Both the position numbers and the translations under genes were made by a program. A stretch of DNA of 64,000 bases from Flavobacterium fontis (GTDB lineage Bacteria > Bacteroidota > Bacteroidia > Flavobacteriales > Flavobacteriaceae): assembly GCF_900129405.1 (NCBI RefSeq), contig NZ_FQVQ01000001.1, forward strand, positions 62,001-126,000. Reading direction: 5' to 3'. Positions 36,755-45,674 of this stretch are shown in pieces (the first letter of the stretch is position 1; every line of letters starts with the position of its first letter). Under the pieces are notes generated by a model that had not been told where the DNA came from, did not search any database, and was given only the letters and a program-made list of their open reading frames with translations.

Positions 36755-36770
36755 TTAAAAATTCCTACCC

Positions 36771-38231
36771 TTGAGTCTGTACAAGAACCTCTTTAAACAA
36801 ACCCTCATCTACGGTGTAGCTACCGTCTTGCCGCGGATTATTAGCTTTTTACTCAATCCACTTTATATCTATTATCTTGAGGATAAAAGTCAGATGGGAA
36901 TTGTTTCGGTACTTTTTTCCTACCTCGTTTTTTGCAATGTGTTTCTCTCGTATGGTATGGAAACGGCTTTTTTCCGGTTTTTCAACAAAGAAACCGATAA
37001 AAATAAGGTCATATCTACCAGTACAATTTCACTGTTTTGGTCCACACTAGGGTTTTTAGCACTTGCACTTTTGTTTCGAAATACGCTTGCCAATGCCACT
37101 GGTTTTGCCGTAGAATATATTACCTATGCGCTTTGGATCGTAGCATTTGATGCCTTGGCGATTATTCCCTTTTCAAAGCTCCGCGCCGAACGGAAACCCA
37201 TGCAATATGCGGTGATCAAAATTGGAAATGTTAGCCTTCAAATCCTTTTAAGCGTTTTCTTTTTGGCCTTTCTTCCCCAATGGGCCAAGAGTGATCCAAG
37301 TGGTTTTTTAGCAACGCTTTACTACCCTAACTTTCAGATTGGCTATATTTTTATTGCCAATTTAATGGCTAGTTTGGCGACTTTTTTGGTGTTAATTCCC
37401 AATTACACGCAAATTCGTTGGCACTTTGATTTTGCCCTTTGGAAACAAATGATGCGCTATGGTTATCCTATCCTTTTTGCAGGGGTTGCCTTTGCCATTA
37501 ACGAACATTTTGATAAAATTTTATTGGATTGGTTTCACGTTCCCTTAGCCGATATCGGGGCCTATTCGGCTTGTTACAAGATTGGGATGTTTATGGTGTT
37601 GTTTCGAACGGCCTATTCCTTGGGCATCGAACCCTTCTTTTTCTCCCATGCTGGGAATGAAAATGCGCCGCAAACCTATGCCACCATCACCAAGTATTTT
37701 GTCATTTTCGGGTCCTTTATTTCCTTGGCGGTCATTGCCTTTATTGATTTACTAAAACAACTATTGGTGCCCAATGCCGCTTATTGGGATGCGATTAAAG
37801 TGGTTCCCTTGATTGTATTTGCTAATTTCTTTTTGGGTATCTATACCAATTTATCCGTATGGTACAAACTGATTGACAAAACCTTATTTGGGGCTTATAT
37901 TTCCTTGGTTGGAGCTTTGGTAACGCTGGCGCTGAATTATTTGTTGATTCCAAAATACAGCTATTACGGATCGGCCTTGGCGACCATCGCGGCTTATGGA
38001 AGCATGATGATTATTTCCTATCAATGGGGGAAAAAGAAGTATCCCATTCCCTATGATTTTAATCGGATTTTTAGTTACCTCGGACTTTCCATCGGGTTTT
38101 CTGTATTGGCATTTTATGTGGATTATATTCGTGATAATTATCCTCTTAAAGTACTTTTATTACTCGTATTTTTGTTCTTTATTTATAGAAGTGAAAAAGA
38201 GACGCTTTTGCGTATTCTTCGCCGTAAATAA
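36771..38231 (+). CDS. Lipopolysaccharide/oligosaccharide flippase-like membrane protein
   Basis: The 486-residue protein has about fourteen hydrophobic helices and the N-terminal LFKQTLIYGVATVLPRIISF pattern of MurJ/Wzx-like MVF flippases. In Flavobacteriaceae such a gene commonly precedes dut, as here. It probably flips a lipid-linked saccharide whose identity is unknown. The start is TTG at 36771 with a -7 box in front; the first ATG would be far inside the first loop. Confidence 0.85.
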   Translation: MSLYKNLFKQTLIYGVATVLPRIISFLLNPLYIYYLEDKSQMGIVSVLFSYLVFCNVFLSYGMETAFFRFFNKETDKNKVISTSTISLFWSTLGFLALALLFRNTLANATGFAVEYITYALWIVAFDALAIIPFSKLRAERKPMQYAVIKIGNVSLQILLSVFFLAFLPQWAKSDPSGFLATLYYPNFQIGYIFIANLMASLATFLVLIPNYTQIRWHFDFALWKQMMRYGYPILFAGVAFAINEHFDKILLDWFHVPLADIGAYSACYKIGMFMVLFRTAYSLGIEPFFFSHAGNENAPQTYATITKYFVIFGSFISLAVIAFIDLLKQLLVPNAAYWDAIKVVPLIVFANFFLGIYTNLSVWYKLIDKTLFGAYISLVGALVTLALNYLLIPKYSYYGSALATIAAYGSMMIISYQWGKKKYPIPYDFNRIFSYLGLSIGFSVLAFYVDYIRDNYPLKVLLLLVFLFFIYRSEKETLLRILRRK

Positions 38232-38237
38232 CAAGCT

Positions 38238-38672
38238 ATGCAAATTAAAATTATCAATACCTCCGAGCACGACTTACCTGCGTATGAAACTTTGGCTTCT
38301 GCGGGAATGGATTTACGGGCGCAATTGTCTGAACCCGTTACGCTACAGCCGTTAGGGCGTGCCCTCATCAAAACTGGATTGTTTATAGAATTACCCATCG
38401 GTTACGAAGCCCAAGTGCGTCCCCGCAGCGGTTTGGCCGCCAAAAAAGGGATTACCGTATTGAATTCGCCAGGTACCGTCGATGCCGATTATCGGGGTGA
38501 AATAGGGGTCATTTTAGTAAATTTATCCCAAGAACCTTTTGTGGTTGAAAACGGGGAACGAATTGCCCAATTGGTGATTGCCAAACACGAACGCGCCGAA
38601 TGGATTGAGGTCGACGCATTGTCGGAAACTTCCCGAGGGGCTGGCGGATTTGGAAGTACTGGAGTTAAATAA
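38238..38672 (+). CDS. dut: dUTP diphosphatase
   Basis: This trimeric enzyme hydrolyses dUTP to dUMP and keeps uracil out of DNA. The five dUTPase motifs are visible: [34 protein letters not shown] and [10 protein letters not shown] at the C-terminus. Length of 144 residues is standard. It begins six bases after the flippase stop. Confidence 0.97.
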   Translation: MQIKIINTSEHDLPAYETLASAGMDLRAQLSEPVTLQPLGRALIKTGLFIELPIGYEAQVRPRSGLAAKKGITVLNSPGTVDADYRGEIGVILVNLSQEPFVVENGERIAQLVIAKHERAEWIEVDALSETSRGAGGFGSTGVK

Positions 38673-38738
38673 TCAAAATTACATAATACCCTTCTAATCG
38701 AATTTTTTCAGATTGAAACCCTTTAAACAAAAACAACT

Positions 38739-39752
38739 ATGAAGATTATCGTCCCTATGGCCGGACGCGGATCACGCCTTCGACCTCATACGCTTACGGT
38801 ACCCAAACCTTTAATTCCTATCGCTGGAAAACCCATCGTTCATCGATTGGTAGAAGATATTGCGCAAGTCATCAACCAAAAAATTGAGGAAATTGCCTTT
38901 ATCATTCATAAAGATTTTGGCAAAAAAGTGGAAGAAGACTTAATTGCTATTGCAGAAAAACTAGGCGCACGCGGTACTATTTGTTATCAAAATGAAGCGT
39001 TAGGGACGGCCCATGCGATTTTATGCGCCAAAGAAAGCATGACGGGACCGATTGTTGTAGCCTATGCCGATACTTTGTTTCGCGCGGACTTTTCCTTAGA
39101 CACGTCGGCCGATGCCGTGATTTGGGTTAAACAAGTAGACGATCCAAGTGCTTTCGGCGTGGTACAATTAAACGACCAAAACCAAATTGTGGATTTTGTC
39201 GAAAAACCCAAAGAGTTTGTTTCTGATTTAGCCATTATTGGGATTTATTATTTCCAGTCGGGAGAAACTTTACGCTCGGAATTGCAATACCTACTCGATA
39301 ACAACGTTGTAAAAGGCGGTGAATACCAATTGACCGATGCGTTGGAAAACATGAAGCAGAAAGGCATGAAATTTGTTCCCGGTAAAGTCGATGAGTGGAT
39401 GGATTGCGGGAATAAAAATGTAACCGTAGAAACCAATTCTCGAATGCTGAACTTTTTGCATCAAGATGGGGTAGAAGCTTTGGTGGCTGCCAATGTAAAA
39501 TTGGAAAACAGTACCCTTATTCCTCCTTGTCACATTGCAGAAGATGTGATTTTGGTAAATTCCACTGTGGGTCCCAATGTCTCTCTTGGGAAAGGAACTC
39601 ACGTGGTGAACAGCACGATTAAAAACAGTTTGGTGCAAACTCATGCGCACATCAAAAACGCGCAATTGGATAATGCAATGATTGGCAATCATGCCGCCTT
39701 TGATGGGAATTTCACCAGCATAAGTATTGGCGATTATTCCGTTTTAGAATAA
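38739..39752 (+). CDS. Sugar-phosphate nucleotidyltransferase
   Basis: The 337-residue protein has the N-terminal nucleotidyltransferase motif MAGRGSRLRPHTLTVPKPLI (residues 7-26), an acidic AYADTLF site, VEKPKEF and EWMDCGN. The C-terminal 80 residues are beta-helix repeats (VILVNSTVGPNVSLGKGTHV). It resembles glucose-1-phosphate thymidylyltransferase or mannose-1-phosphate guanylyltransferase-like enzymes. Exact sugar and nucleotide are uncertain. It is followed after three bases by a TPR gene, in an apparent envelope operon. Confidence 0.88.
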   Translation: MKIIVPMAGRGSRLRPHTLTVPKPLIPIAGKPIVHRLVEDIAQVINQKIEEIAFIIHKDFGKKVEEDLIAIAEKLGARGTICYQNEALGTAHAILCAKESMTGPIVVAYADTLFRADFSLDTSADAVIWVKQVDDPSAFGVVQLNDQNQIVDFVEKPKEFVSDLAIIGIYYFQSGETLRSELQYLLDNNVVKGGEYQLTDALENMKQKGMKFVPGKVDEWMDCGNKNVTVETNSRMLNFLHQDGVEALVAANVKLENSTLIPPCHIAEDVILVNSTVGPNVSLGKGTHVVNSTIKNSLVQTHAHIKNAQLDNAMIGNHAAFDGNFTSISIGDYSVLE

Positions 39753-39755
39753 CCT

Positions 39756-41102
39756 ATGAGACAACGATTTCTTTATAGTGGTTTATGGACACTTTTGGTT
39801 TCCAGCGCGCTTTGGGCACAAGAGCCTGAGGATACCGCATTGGTCCCCGATGCGTTTCAAAACCATTATTATGAAGCGTTGAAACAAAAAGGAATTGAGA
39901 ATTACGACAAGGCTATCGAAGCGTTGAATCAATGTGAAAAAATTCAACCCGACAATGCCGTCGTGTATTTTGAAAAAGGCAAGAACCTCTATTTTATGAA
40001 ACGCTATCCGGAGGCTTTTGATATGTTTAAAAAAGTCACCGAAATGGATCCCAATAACCGTTGGGCTTGGGCGGGAATGTATGATGTGTGTTACGATACC
40101 AAAGACTATAACCGCGCCATTGGCATCGTAGAGAAACTGATTGAATTCAAAGCCGATTACCGTGAGGACTTGTGTTCGCTGTATATGTTGACACAGCAAT
40201 ACGACAAAGCCTTGGACTTAATCAACCGCTTAAATGCAACAGTAGGGAAATCAGAAAAACGCGAGTTGTATAAAGCGCAAATTCTTCAAGACGCCAAATT
40301 CCAAGGGCCGGAGAAGAACGATTTGGTTGAAAAAATCAAAAAGTTCCCCAAAGATGAAGCCAACTATATCGCTTTGATTTACCTCTATTCACAAAGTAAC
40401 CAAGAAGAAAAAGCGCTTGAGGTGGCTCGTCAATTGGAGAAGGAGATTCCTACCTCGGAGTGGGCCCAAGTGAGTTTGTTTAAATACCATTTGAACGCTA
40501 ACGAAGGCGATAAAGCGGTAAAATCGATGCATATCGTTTTGGCTTCGGATAAAATTGATAAAAAAATCAAGCATCGTATCCTTAACGAGTTTTTGATTTT
40601 TACCAAAAATAATCCCCACTACGAAAACGAGCTGGATCGAGCCATTGCTTATTTTGATAACGACAAAACCGTCCTTGTCGCCAAAGAAATTGGAAAGTTT
40701 TACCAAGCGAAGAAAAACGCGCCCAAAGCCATAAAGTATTACGAAATGCACCACCGCGCGCATCCAGATGATATGGAAGGTATTTTGCTTTTGCTTCAAG
40801 CCTACACCGATCATTTACAGTTTGATCAAGTAGGGCGGTTGTCGGAAGAACAATTAGAGCTTTTTCCAACGCAGCCACAGCTGTACTATTTCCGGGGGTT
40901 GGCCTTTAACCAACAACAGCAGTTTAAAAAAGCAAAAGAAATACTCGAAGCAGGTCTTGATTTTATTGTCGATGATGTGGTTTTGGAAATCAATTTTACG
41001 CTACAATTGGGAGAGGCTTGTGCCGGTTTGGGTGATACAAAAAAGAAAAATGAATACTTTGAAAAAGCCAATCAGCTTTTAGAAAAAACCAAAAGACGCT
41101 AA
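39756..41102 (+). CDS. Exported tetratricopeptide repeat protein
   Basis: A signal peptide (about 1-21, ending SALWAQ) is followed by TPR-like helical pairs, for example NYDKAIEALNQCEKIQPDN and RYPEAFDMFKKVTEMDPNN. The protein of 448 residues is predicted periplasmic or outer-membrane associated. It is encoded between a sugar nucleotidyltransferase and a DUF4292 lipoprotein, with a one-base TAATG overlap to the latter. A scaffold role in the envelope is likely by class; nothing more specific can be said. Confidence 0.88.
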   Translation: MRQRFLYSGLWTLLVSSALWAQEPEDTALVPDAFQNHYYEALKQKGIENYDKAIEALNQCEKIQPDNAVVYFEKGKNLYFMKRYPEAFDMFKKVTEMDPNNRWAWAGMYDVCYDTKDYNRAIGIVEKLIEFKADYREDLCSLYMLTQQYDKALDLINRLNATVGKSEKRELYKAQILQDAKFQGPEKNDLVEKIKKFPKDEANYIALIYLYSQSNQEEKALEVARQLEKEIPTSEWAQVSLFKYHLNANEGDKAVKSMHIVLASDKIDKKIKHRILNEFLIFTKNNPHYENELDRAIAYFDNDKTVLVAKEIGKFYQAKKNAPKAIKYYEMHHRAHPDDMEGILLLLQAYTDHLQFDQVGRLSEEQLELFPTQPQLYYFRGLAFNQQQQFKKAKEILEAGLDFIVDDVVLEINFTLQLGEACAGLGDTKKKNEYFEKANQLLEKTKRR

Positions 41103-41902
41103 TGCAACGTTCGATTTTATATCCTTTTTATTTTCTCAGCGCGAGTTTGTTGCTCGGATTGACCTCGTGTAAATCCAAAGCTGTGGCTATCGCCGAAAGT
41201 GCTGCAGTGACCAATGAGATTCCAGCGATACAAATCATTGATAAGTACAATGTCAACGCCCTTGATTTTACGACCCTAAACATCAAAGCGTCTGCCAAGT
41301 TTGAAGACGCCAACCAGTCGCAAAATGTGATGGCCGAAATTCGAATGAAAAAGAATGAAAAAATCATGGTTATCATTCGTGTGCTTGGAATTACTATGGC
41401 CAAAGCCTTGATTACTCCCGAGTCGGTGCGGTATTACGATAAAATTGGGAACAAGTATTTTGAAGGGGATTACTCTTCACTCAGCCGTTGGTTGGGCACT
41501 GATTTGGATTTTTTCAAAATACAAAGTCTGTTTTTGGGCAAATCCATCGATGATTTTTCCAAAGGCAAATACAAGGTGTCTATTGCGGATAAATGGTACC
41601 GATTGCAAGCGCTTGAAACCGATGGTATCGATAAATCGTTCTATTTGGAAGGCGATAATTATTTGATCAAAAAGCAAGAAATTAACCAGCCTCAATTGGA
41701 TCGCGCCTTACAAGTCACGTATCCCGATTACAGCAAAACCAATGAAAAGTTTTTACCCTTGCAAATGCTGTTGGAAGCTCGTTTGCAAGAGCAAAAAACC
41801 CTCATTGATGTGGAATATAAAAACGTTAACTTCAACGAGGAGCTCACGTTTCCGTATCAAGTACCTGAAGGATTTGAACGTATAGAAATTGAAAAGAAGT
41901 AA
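41102..41902 (+). CDS. DUF4292 lipoprotein
   Basis: The 266-residue protein has a lipoprotein signal with lipobox LTSC (Cys23). The rest is a beta-rich domain, including FTTLNIKASAKFED and RVLGITMAKALITPESVRYYD, typical of DUF4292, which recalls LolB/LolA-like lipid-binding folds. It is predicted to sit at the outer membrane. Its close packing with TPR and EnvC-like genes suggests an envelope-biogenesis operon. Confidence 0.88.
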   Translation: MQRSILYPFYFLSASLLLGLTSCKSKAVAIAESAAVTNEIPAIQIIDKYNVNALDFTTLNIKASAKFEDANQSQNVMAEIRMKKNEKIMVIIRVLGITMAKALITPESVRYYDKIGNKYFEGDYSSLSRWLGTDLDFFKIQSLFLGKSIDDFSKGKYKVSIADKWYRLQALETDGIDKSFYLEGDNYLIKKQEINQPQLDRALQVTYPDYSKTNEKFLPLQMLLEARLQEQKTLIDVEYKNVNFNEELTFPYQVPEGFERIEIEKK

Positions 41903-41906
41903 GCCC

Positions 41907-43157
41907 ATGTCGCACAAGTTTAGTACTCTTATCGCGTTGTTATGCACGGTTTTGGCAACGGCTCAGCTCACTCAAGAAGAGCTTGAACAGCGCAAAGCCA
42001 AATTGCAACAAGAGATCATCGAAAAAGAACGCCAATTGCAAGAAGTGCGTTCTAAAGAAAAATCGGTGACCAAGTTATTGGACATCCAAAAGGAAAAGAT
42101 AGGGCTGAAAGAAAAGTTGATTAACACGACGACCAAGCAGACCAAGATTCTCAACGACAATATTTACCTGAATCAGCTTGAAATTAATCGCTTGAAAAAA
42201 GAGTTGGACGTTTTGAAAAAGGATTATGCCGAAATGATTCTCAAATCCTATAAAAGCCGCTCCCAGCACAGCCGAGCCATGTTTTTATTGTCTTCAGAAA
42301 ATTTTACTCAGGCTTACAAACGCTTGCAATATATGAAGCAATATGCGGGGTATCGGAAAATGCAAGGACAAGAAATCAAAGACAAAACCGATAAATTGGC
42401 CAACCATTATACGGAACTCAACAAACAAAAAGAGGAAAAAGAAGTTCTTTTGGCTGAGCAACAAAAACAACGCGAAGATTTAGAAAAAGAACGCCAAGAG
42501 CAAGAGAAATTAGCCAACAGTCTCAAGAAGAACAAAAAACAATTGGCTGCTGAAATTCGCAAAAAAGAGCAAGAGTCGCGCAAGATTGACGCTCAAATTC
42601 AAAAATTAATTCGGGAAGCCATTGCCGAAGCCAACCGGAAAGCGGCGGCGGCCAAAGCCAAAGCCAATCCGAAAACCACCACCGCTGCGGAAACCAAAAA
42701 AATTGAGTCGTCAACCAAAATCGTGTTGACGCCCGAAGGAAAAATTATTTCCGACAATTTCAAGGCCAACCGCGGAAGTCTGCCCTGGCCTGTGGAGCGC
42801 GGGGTAATTAGTCTCGGGTTTGGCGACCAACCGCATCCCGTGTACAAATCGCTTGTGGTGCATAACAGTGGTATTGATATTACAACGGATGCCAACGCTA
42901 ATGTTCGCGCTGTTTTCAAGGGTGAGGTAGCTCAAATTCAGAAGATTGGAAATAAATTTGCCGTTTTGATCAAGCACGGGGATTATTTTACCATCTACCA
43001 CAACTTGAGTTCGGTATCGGTTACCGAAGGTGAAAATGTAAGTGCCAAGCAATCGTTGGGTCGTGTAAAAACCGACGCTGACGGCAAGGCGGTATTGCGG
43101 TTTATGATTTCACAGAACGCGAGTTATGTCAATCCTTCGCCGTGGTTAAAACGATAG
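41907..43157 (+). CDS. EnvC-like murein hydrolase activator (coiled coil plus degenerate LytM/M23 domain)
   Basis: A signal peptide (1-20, ending LATAQ) is followed by long coiled coils (about 22-240, very rich in Lys, Glu and Gln) and a C-terminal LytM domain (about 290-416). In the LytM domain the first zinc-site motif survives as HNSGID (His318, Asp323). The second H-x-H position reads LRFM (near residue 397), so the domain looks catalytically dead. This is like E. coli EnvC, which activates amidases rather than cutting peptidoglycan. ATG 41907 follows the DUF4292 stop by four bases; an overlapping start at 41889 is less likely because it lengthens the signal peptide. Confidence 0.9.
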   Translation: MSHKFSTLIALLCTVLATAQLTQEELEQRKAKLQQEIIEKERQLQEVRSKEKSVTKLLDIQKEKIGLKEKLINTTTKQTKILNDNIYLNQLEINRLKKELDVLKKDYAEMILKSYKSRSQHSRAMFLLSSENFTQAYKRLQYMKQYAGYRKMQGQEIKDKTDKLANHYTELNKQKEEKEVLLAEQQKQREDLEKERQEQEKLANSLKKNKKQLAAEIRKKEQESRKIDAQIQKLIREAIAEANRKAAAAKAKANPKTTTAAETKKIESSTKIVLTPEGKIISDNFKANRGSLPWPVERGVISLGFGDQPHPVYKSLVVHNSGIDITTDANANVRAVFKGEVAQIQKIGNKFAVLIKHGDYFTIYHNLSSVSVTEGENVSAKQSLGRVKTDADGKAVLRFMISQNASYVNPSPWLKR

Positions 43158-43202
43158 GTTGCGGCGGTAAAGAAAGCTTTCTTTTATTCTTCTATTGAAA
43201 GT

Positions 43203-43315
43203 AGAAACGGCGATACAGCCCCGGTAGCAGTGGAAATCCTGTGGAGCGTAGCGGAGCAGATTGAAACGGATGACGGGACCGCGTGTGTATCGGGGCAAAA
43301 CGTTCTTGCTGCCGT
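43203..43315 (+). repeat. Dispersed GC-rich intergenic repeat, copy 2
   Basis: The element contains GCAGTGGAAATCC (43227-43239) and GATTGAAACGGA (43259-43270). The first 13-mer is identical in copy 3 on the reverse strand, and the second differs there by one base. It lies downstream of the EnvC-like gene and directly before a hairpin. It may be transcribed as part of the 3' untranslated region. Confidence 0.75.
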
Positions 43316-43321
43316 ATAAAA

Positions 43322-43350
43322 AAAGCGCCCCGAAGAGCGCTTTGCTTTAA
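43322..43350. terminator. Bidirectional hairpin terminator
   Basis: AAAGCGC / GCGCTTT (43322-43328 and 43337-43343) with an eight-base loop is flanked by an A-run on the left and TTTGCTTT on the right. It lies between convergent genes and could stop both transcripts. Confidence 0.7.
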
Positions 43351-43510
43351 CCCAGATTACGCAGTAAAAAATCTATTCCGAGCTATATCTTTTCAAATCA
43401 GCTATTTATTTCTTTTTTCAACCCTAGCTAAGGCTATGCTTTTTTAAAATTAATAAGCTGATTTAAAGATGTTTAACCCTCATAACGAAATTTTACTACG
43501 CAATCTGGGT

Positions 43511-45667
43511 TTAATTCTTTTTCAACAAGACCTTTTCTTGAGTGAACTGGTACGCGGCGTCGAGAAACTGAATCATTTTGTTCCAGTTGCTGTTGGGTTC
43601 GTAGTAATTTTTATAGTATTTCAAGGTTTTAATCACCAATTGATTGCCTTGTACTTCGGCGGTGGACGTAAATCCTCCGGTTTCGTTTTCAACCTTTTTA
43701 TTCAATTTATCTAAGCCCGAAACGCTGTACCCTTCGGGAATGGTGAAAATAATTTCGTTTTCAAACGAGCGGGGGAATCCCATATAAATATTGTTTTTGC
43801 GCTCGATTTCTTTTTTGTCAATTTCAATCTGAGAGGTGAGGAAACGCCCTAATTCTAGGAGGTATTTGTCTCCTGCTTTTTTGACGTAGTTGGCATTGAT
43901 GGTAAAGGTTTCGTTTACTTCCAAAGGGTTGTCTTTACCAAAACGCCCCGTATTTTTGAGGGAGAAAGCATAGTCGTCAACCTTAACATCGTATTCGCCT
44001 TCGACATTGGCTTCAAAATTTTCCTTTTGTTTTTCCTTCATTTTCAAAATCAGCGATTCCAATTCTTTTGTGTATTGGGTTCGTTGGCGATTGTTGCGCA
44101 CCAATTCCATGAGTTTGGGCGTTCCGTATTTTTCGTAATCTTCGTATACAAAATCGTAAAAGCGCAATTTGTCTTCTTGTTCCGACTCTTTCAAATGGCC
44201 ATAATAAGCGGCATCGCGTGTAACCTTATAGCCGTTGAAATCGACCAAAGATACTTGCGTTTTGATTTTGGAAAGGTTGTCTTTGTAGGTACTTGACGGT
44301 AAGGTAACGGTAGAAGCATCGGTCACTCGTTTGCCTTTTACAATTTCCAACACATACGCTTTTGAGTTTTCGATGGTGTAACTAATTTGATCGGCTCCGG
44401 TGTAGGGATTAAAATATTCTAAATACACCGGAGTTTTGGTGTTTACGCGAATCAGTTTGCGCACGTTTTCTTGAATTAGTAAATCGTCGATAGATCCGTT
44501 GTAGCGCGGGGTGGCAATGATAATGTCGAAACTGATTTCTTGGCGCTTCAAAAACTGCATAAAGTAATTTACGAAAGGCACTTCATTGCGAAAGAAAATG
44601 ACATTACTATAGAGGCCCCAAGGATACATGATATTGGCATCGTTGACGGCGAATCCTTCAAAGTATCGGGTAAAAAATTCATGACGACAGAAGTAATATA
44701 CGGCTCGTATTTTTTCTTCATCGGAGGCAAAAGTTTTGTCTTTCAGGAATTTATTGATGGGTCCCATATCGCCTTCGGGATAGAATTTTTCATTGTAGTA
44801 GTTAAAAATATCCTCTTTGGCGACCGTTTTTTTAATGATACTTTCTTTTTCCGACAAAAAGCCATCCGACAACCGTTCGAATTTTCCAGAGCGGGCGAAA
44901 ATCACTTGAAATTTGTAACAAGGGAGTTCGTTTAGCGGGTAAAACCAGCGGGGGAATTCGTTTTTGGCGAGATCACTAGCCGTTAATTCATACAACCGAT
45001 CATTGCTTTTTCCGGTGGGAATTTCCTTTAAATCGGGTGCGCCGTTATAGGTGTTGAAGTTGACAAAAAAGTCGTTTTCGGTGCGTAATGTTATTTTTAA
45101 ATCAACGGTTGGATACACATCGCCCAACGGGGTTTCTACCGCCTCAAAGGTATAATCGTATACCGATTTAAAAGGTTCTACAGAGTAAAAATAAAAATCG
45201 ATAATGTCGCCGATTTCCAAGTTAGGAATAGCAAGTTTTTTCTCATTATTGACCTCTTTAGCTTCTTTATCGGCATCGATGTCCAGCGTTTTTCCGTCGG
45301 GTTTGATGATGCGAACACCAATAAAATTAGACCCTCTGCGCCAAAAAGACCCCATGGCTTTGTTGGAGTAAAATTTGGTGCTATACGAGAATTCCGAAAA
45401 TTCCTTTACCGCAGCAGCATCCAAGAGCTTAATGCGTTTGCGAATCGAACGGGTGTAAGTAACATTCGTTCCAAATTTATGGTAATCGTACACTTCGTTT
45501 TTGTACAAAATCACGGCCGATTCATTGTTCCATTTTTCGGGAAAAGTAGTTGCTTTTTGGTGTTTGTCTCCAGGACCCCACATCATTTGACGAACTTCGT
45601 CGGCGGTTTGTCCCCAACTTAAGGCGGTGCAGCATAACAGCAACCAGCCAATGCATTTTAATTTCAT
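43511..45667 (-). CDS. Exported DUF3857 / transglutaminase-fold protein, apparently lacking the catalytic triad
   Basis: The 718-residue protein has a signal peptide (about 1-19, ending LSWGQ), a DUF3857 beta-domain (about 55-270), and a transglutaminase-like region (about 290-440). Where the paralogue at 45675 has YGDCKG, this one reads MYPWGLYSNVIF near residue 347, with no cysteine. The expected His and Asp motifs are also not evident. The C-terminal part (about 550-700) resembles the matching region of its neighbour. It is seven bases downstream of that neighbour, so the two are probably co-transcribed. A structural or binding role in the periplasm is likely. Confidence 0.85.
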   Translation of the reverse strand: MKLKCIGWLLLCCTALSWGQTADEVRQMMWGPGDKHQKATTFPEKWNNESAVILYKNEVYDYHKFGTNVTYTRSIRKRIKLLDAAAVKEFSEFSYSTKFYSNKAMGSFWRRGSNFIGVRIIKPDGKTLDIDADKEAKEVNNEKKLAIPNLEIGDIIDFYFYSVEPFKSVYDYTFEAVETPLGDVYPTVDLKITLRTENDFFVNFNTYNGAPDLKEIPTGKSNDRLYELTASDLAKNEFPRWFYPLNELPCYKFQVIFARSGKFERLSDGFLSEKESIIKKTVAKEDIFNYYNEKFYPEGDMGPINKFLKDKTFASDEEKIRAVYYFCRHEFFTRYFEGFAVNDANIMYPWGLYSNVIFFRNEVPFVNYFMQFLKRQEISFDIIIATPRYNGSIDDLLIQENVRKLIRVNTKTPVYLEYFNPYTGADQISYTIENSKAYVLEIVKGKRVTDASTVTLPSSTYKDNLSKIKTQVSLVDFNGYKVTRDAAYYGHLKESEQEDKLRFYDFVYEDYEKYGTPKLMELVRNNRQRTQYTKELESLILKMKEKQKENFEANVEGEYDVKVDDYAFSLKNTGRFGKDNPLEVNETFTINANYVKKAGDKYLLELGRFLTSQIEIDKKEIERKNNIYMGFPRSFENEIIFTIPEGYSVSGLDKLNKKVENETGGFTSTAEVQGNQLVIKTLKYYKNYYEPNSNWNKMIQFLDAAYQFTQEKVLLKKN

Positions 45668-45674
45668 GGAATTG

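Larger units (their letters stand above)
43158..43510. other. 353-base convergent intergenic region
   Basis: The region between the EnvC-like gene and the convergent DUF3857 gene holds one copy of the GC-rich dispersed repeat (43203-43315) and one hairpin terminator (43322-43343). The remaining 165 bases are AT-rich. I see no gene, tRNA or further repeat in them. Confidence 0.7.

Noticed and set aside
43158..43510. Possible small gene in the largest gap
   Set aside because: The only frames are short and without start context; the content is explained by the dispersed repeat and a hairpin.
44540..44935. 131-codon forward reading frame
   Set aside because: It is antisense to the DUF3857 gene and shows no recognisable domain.
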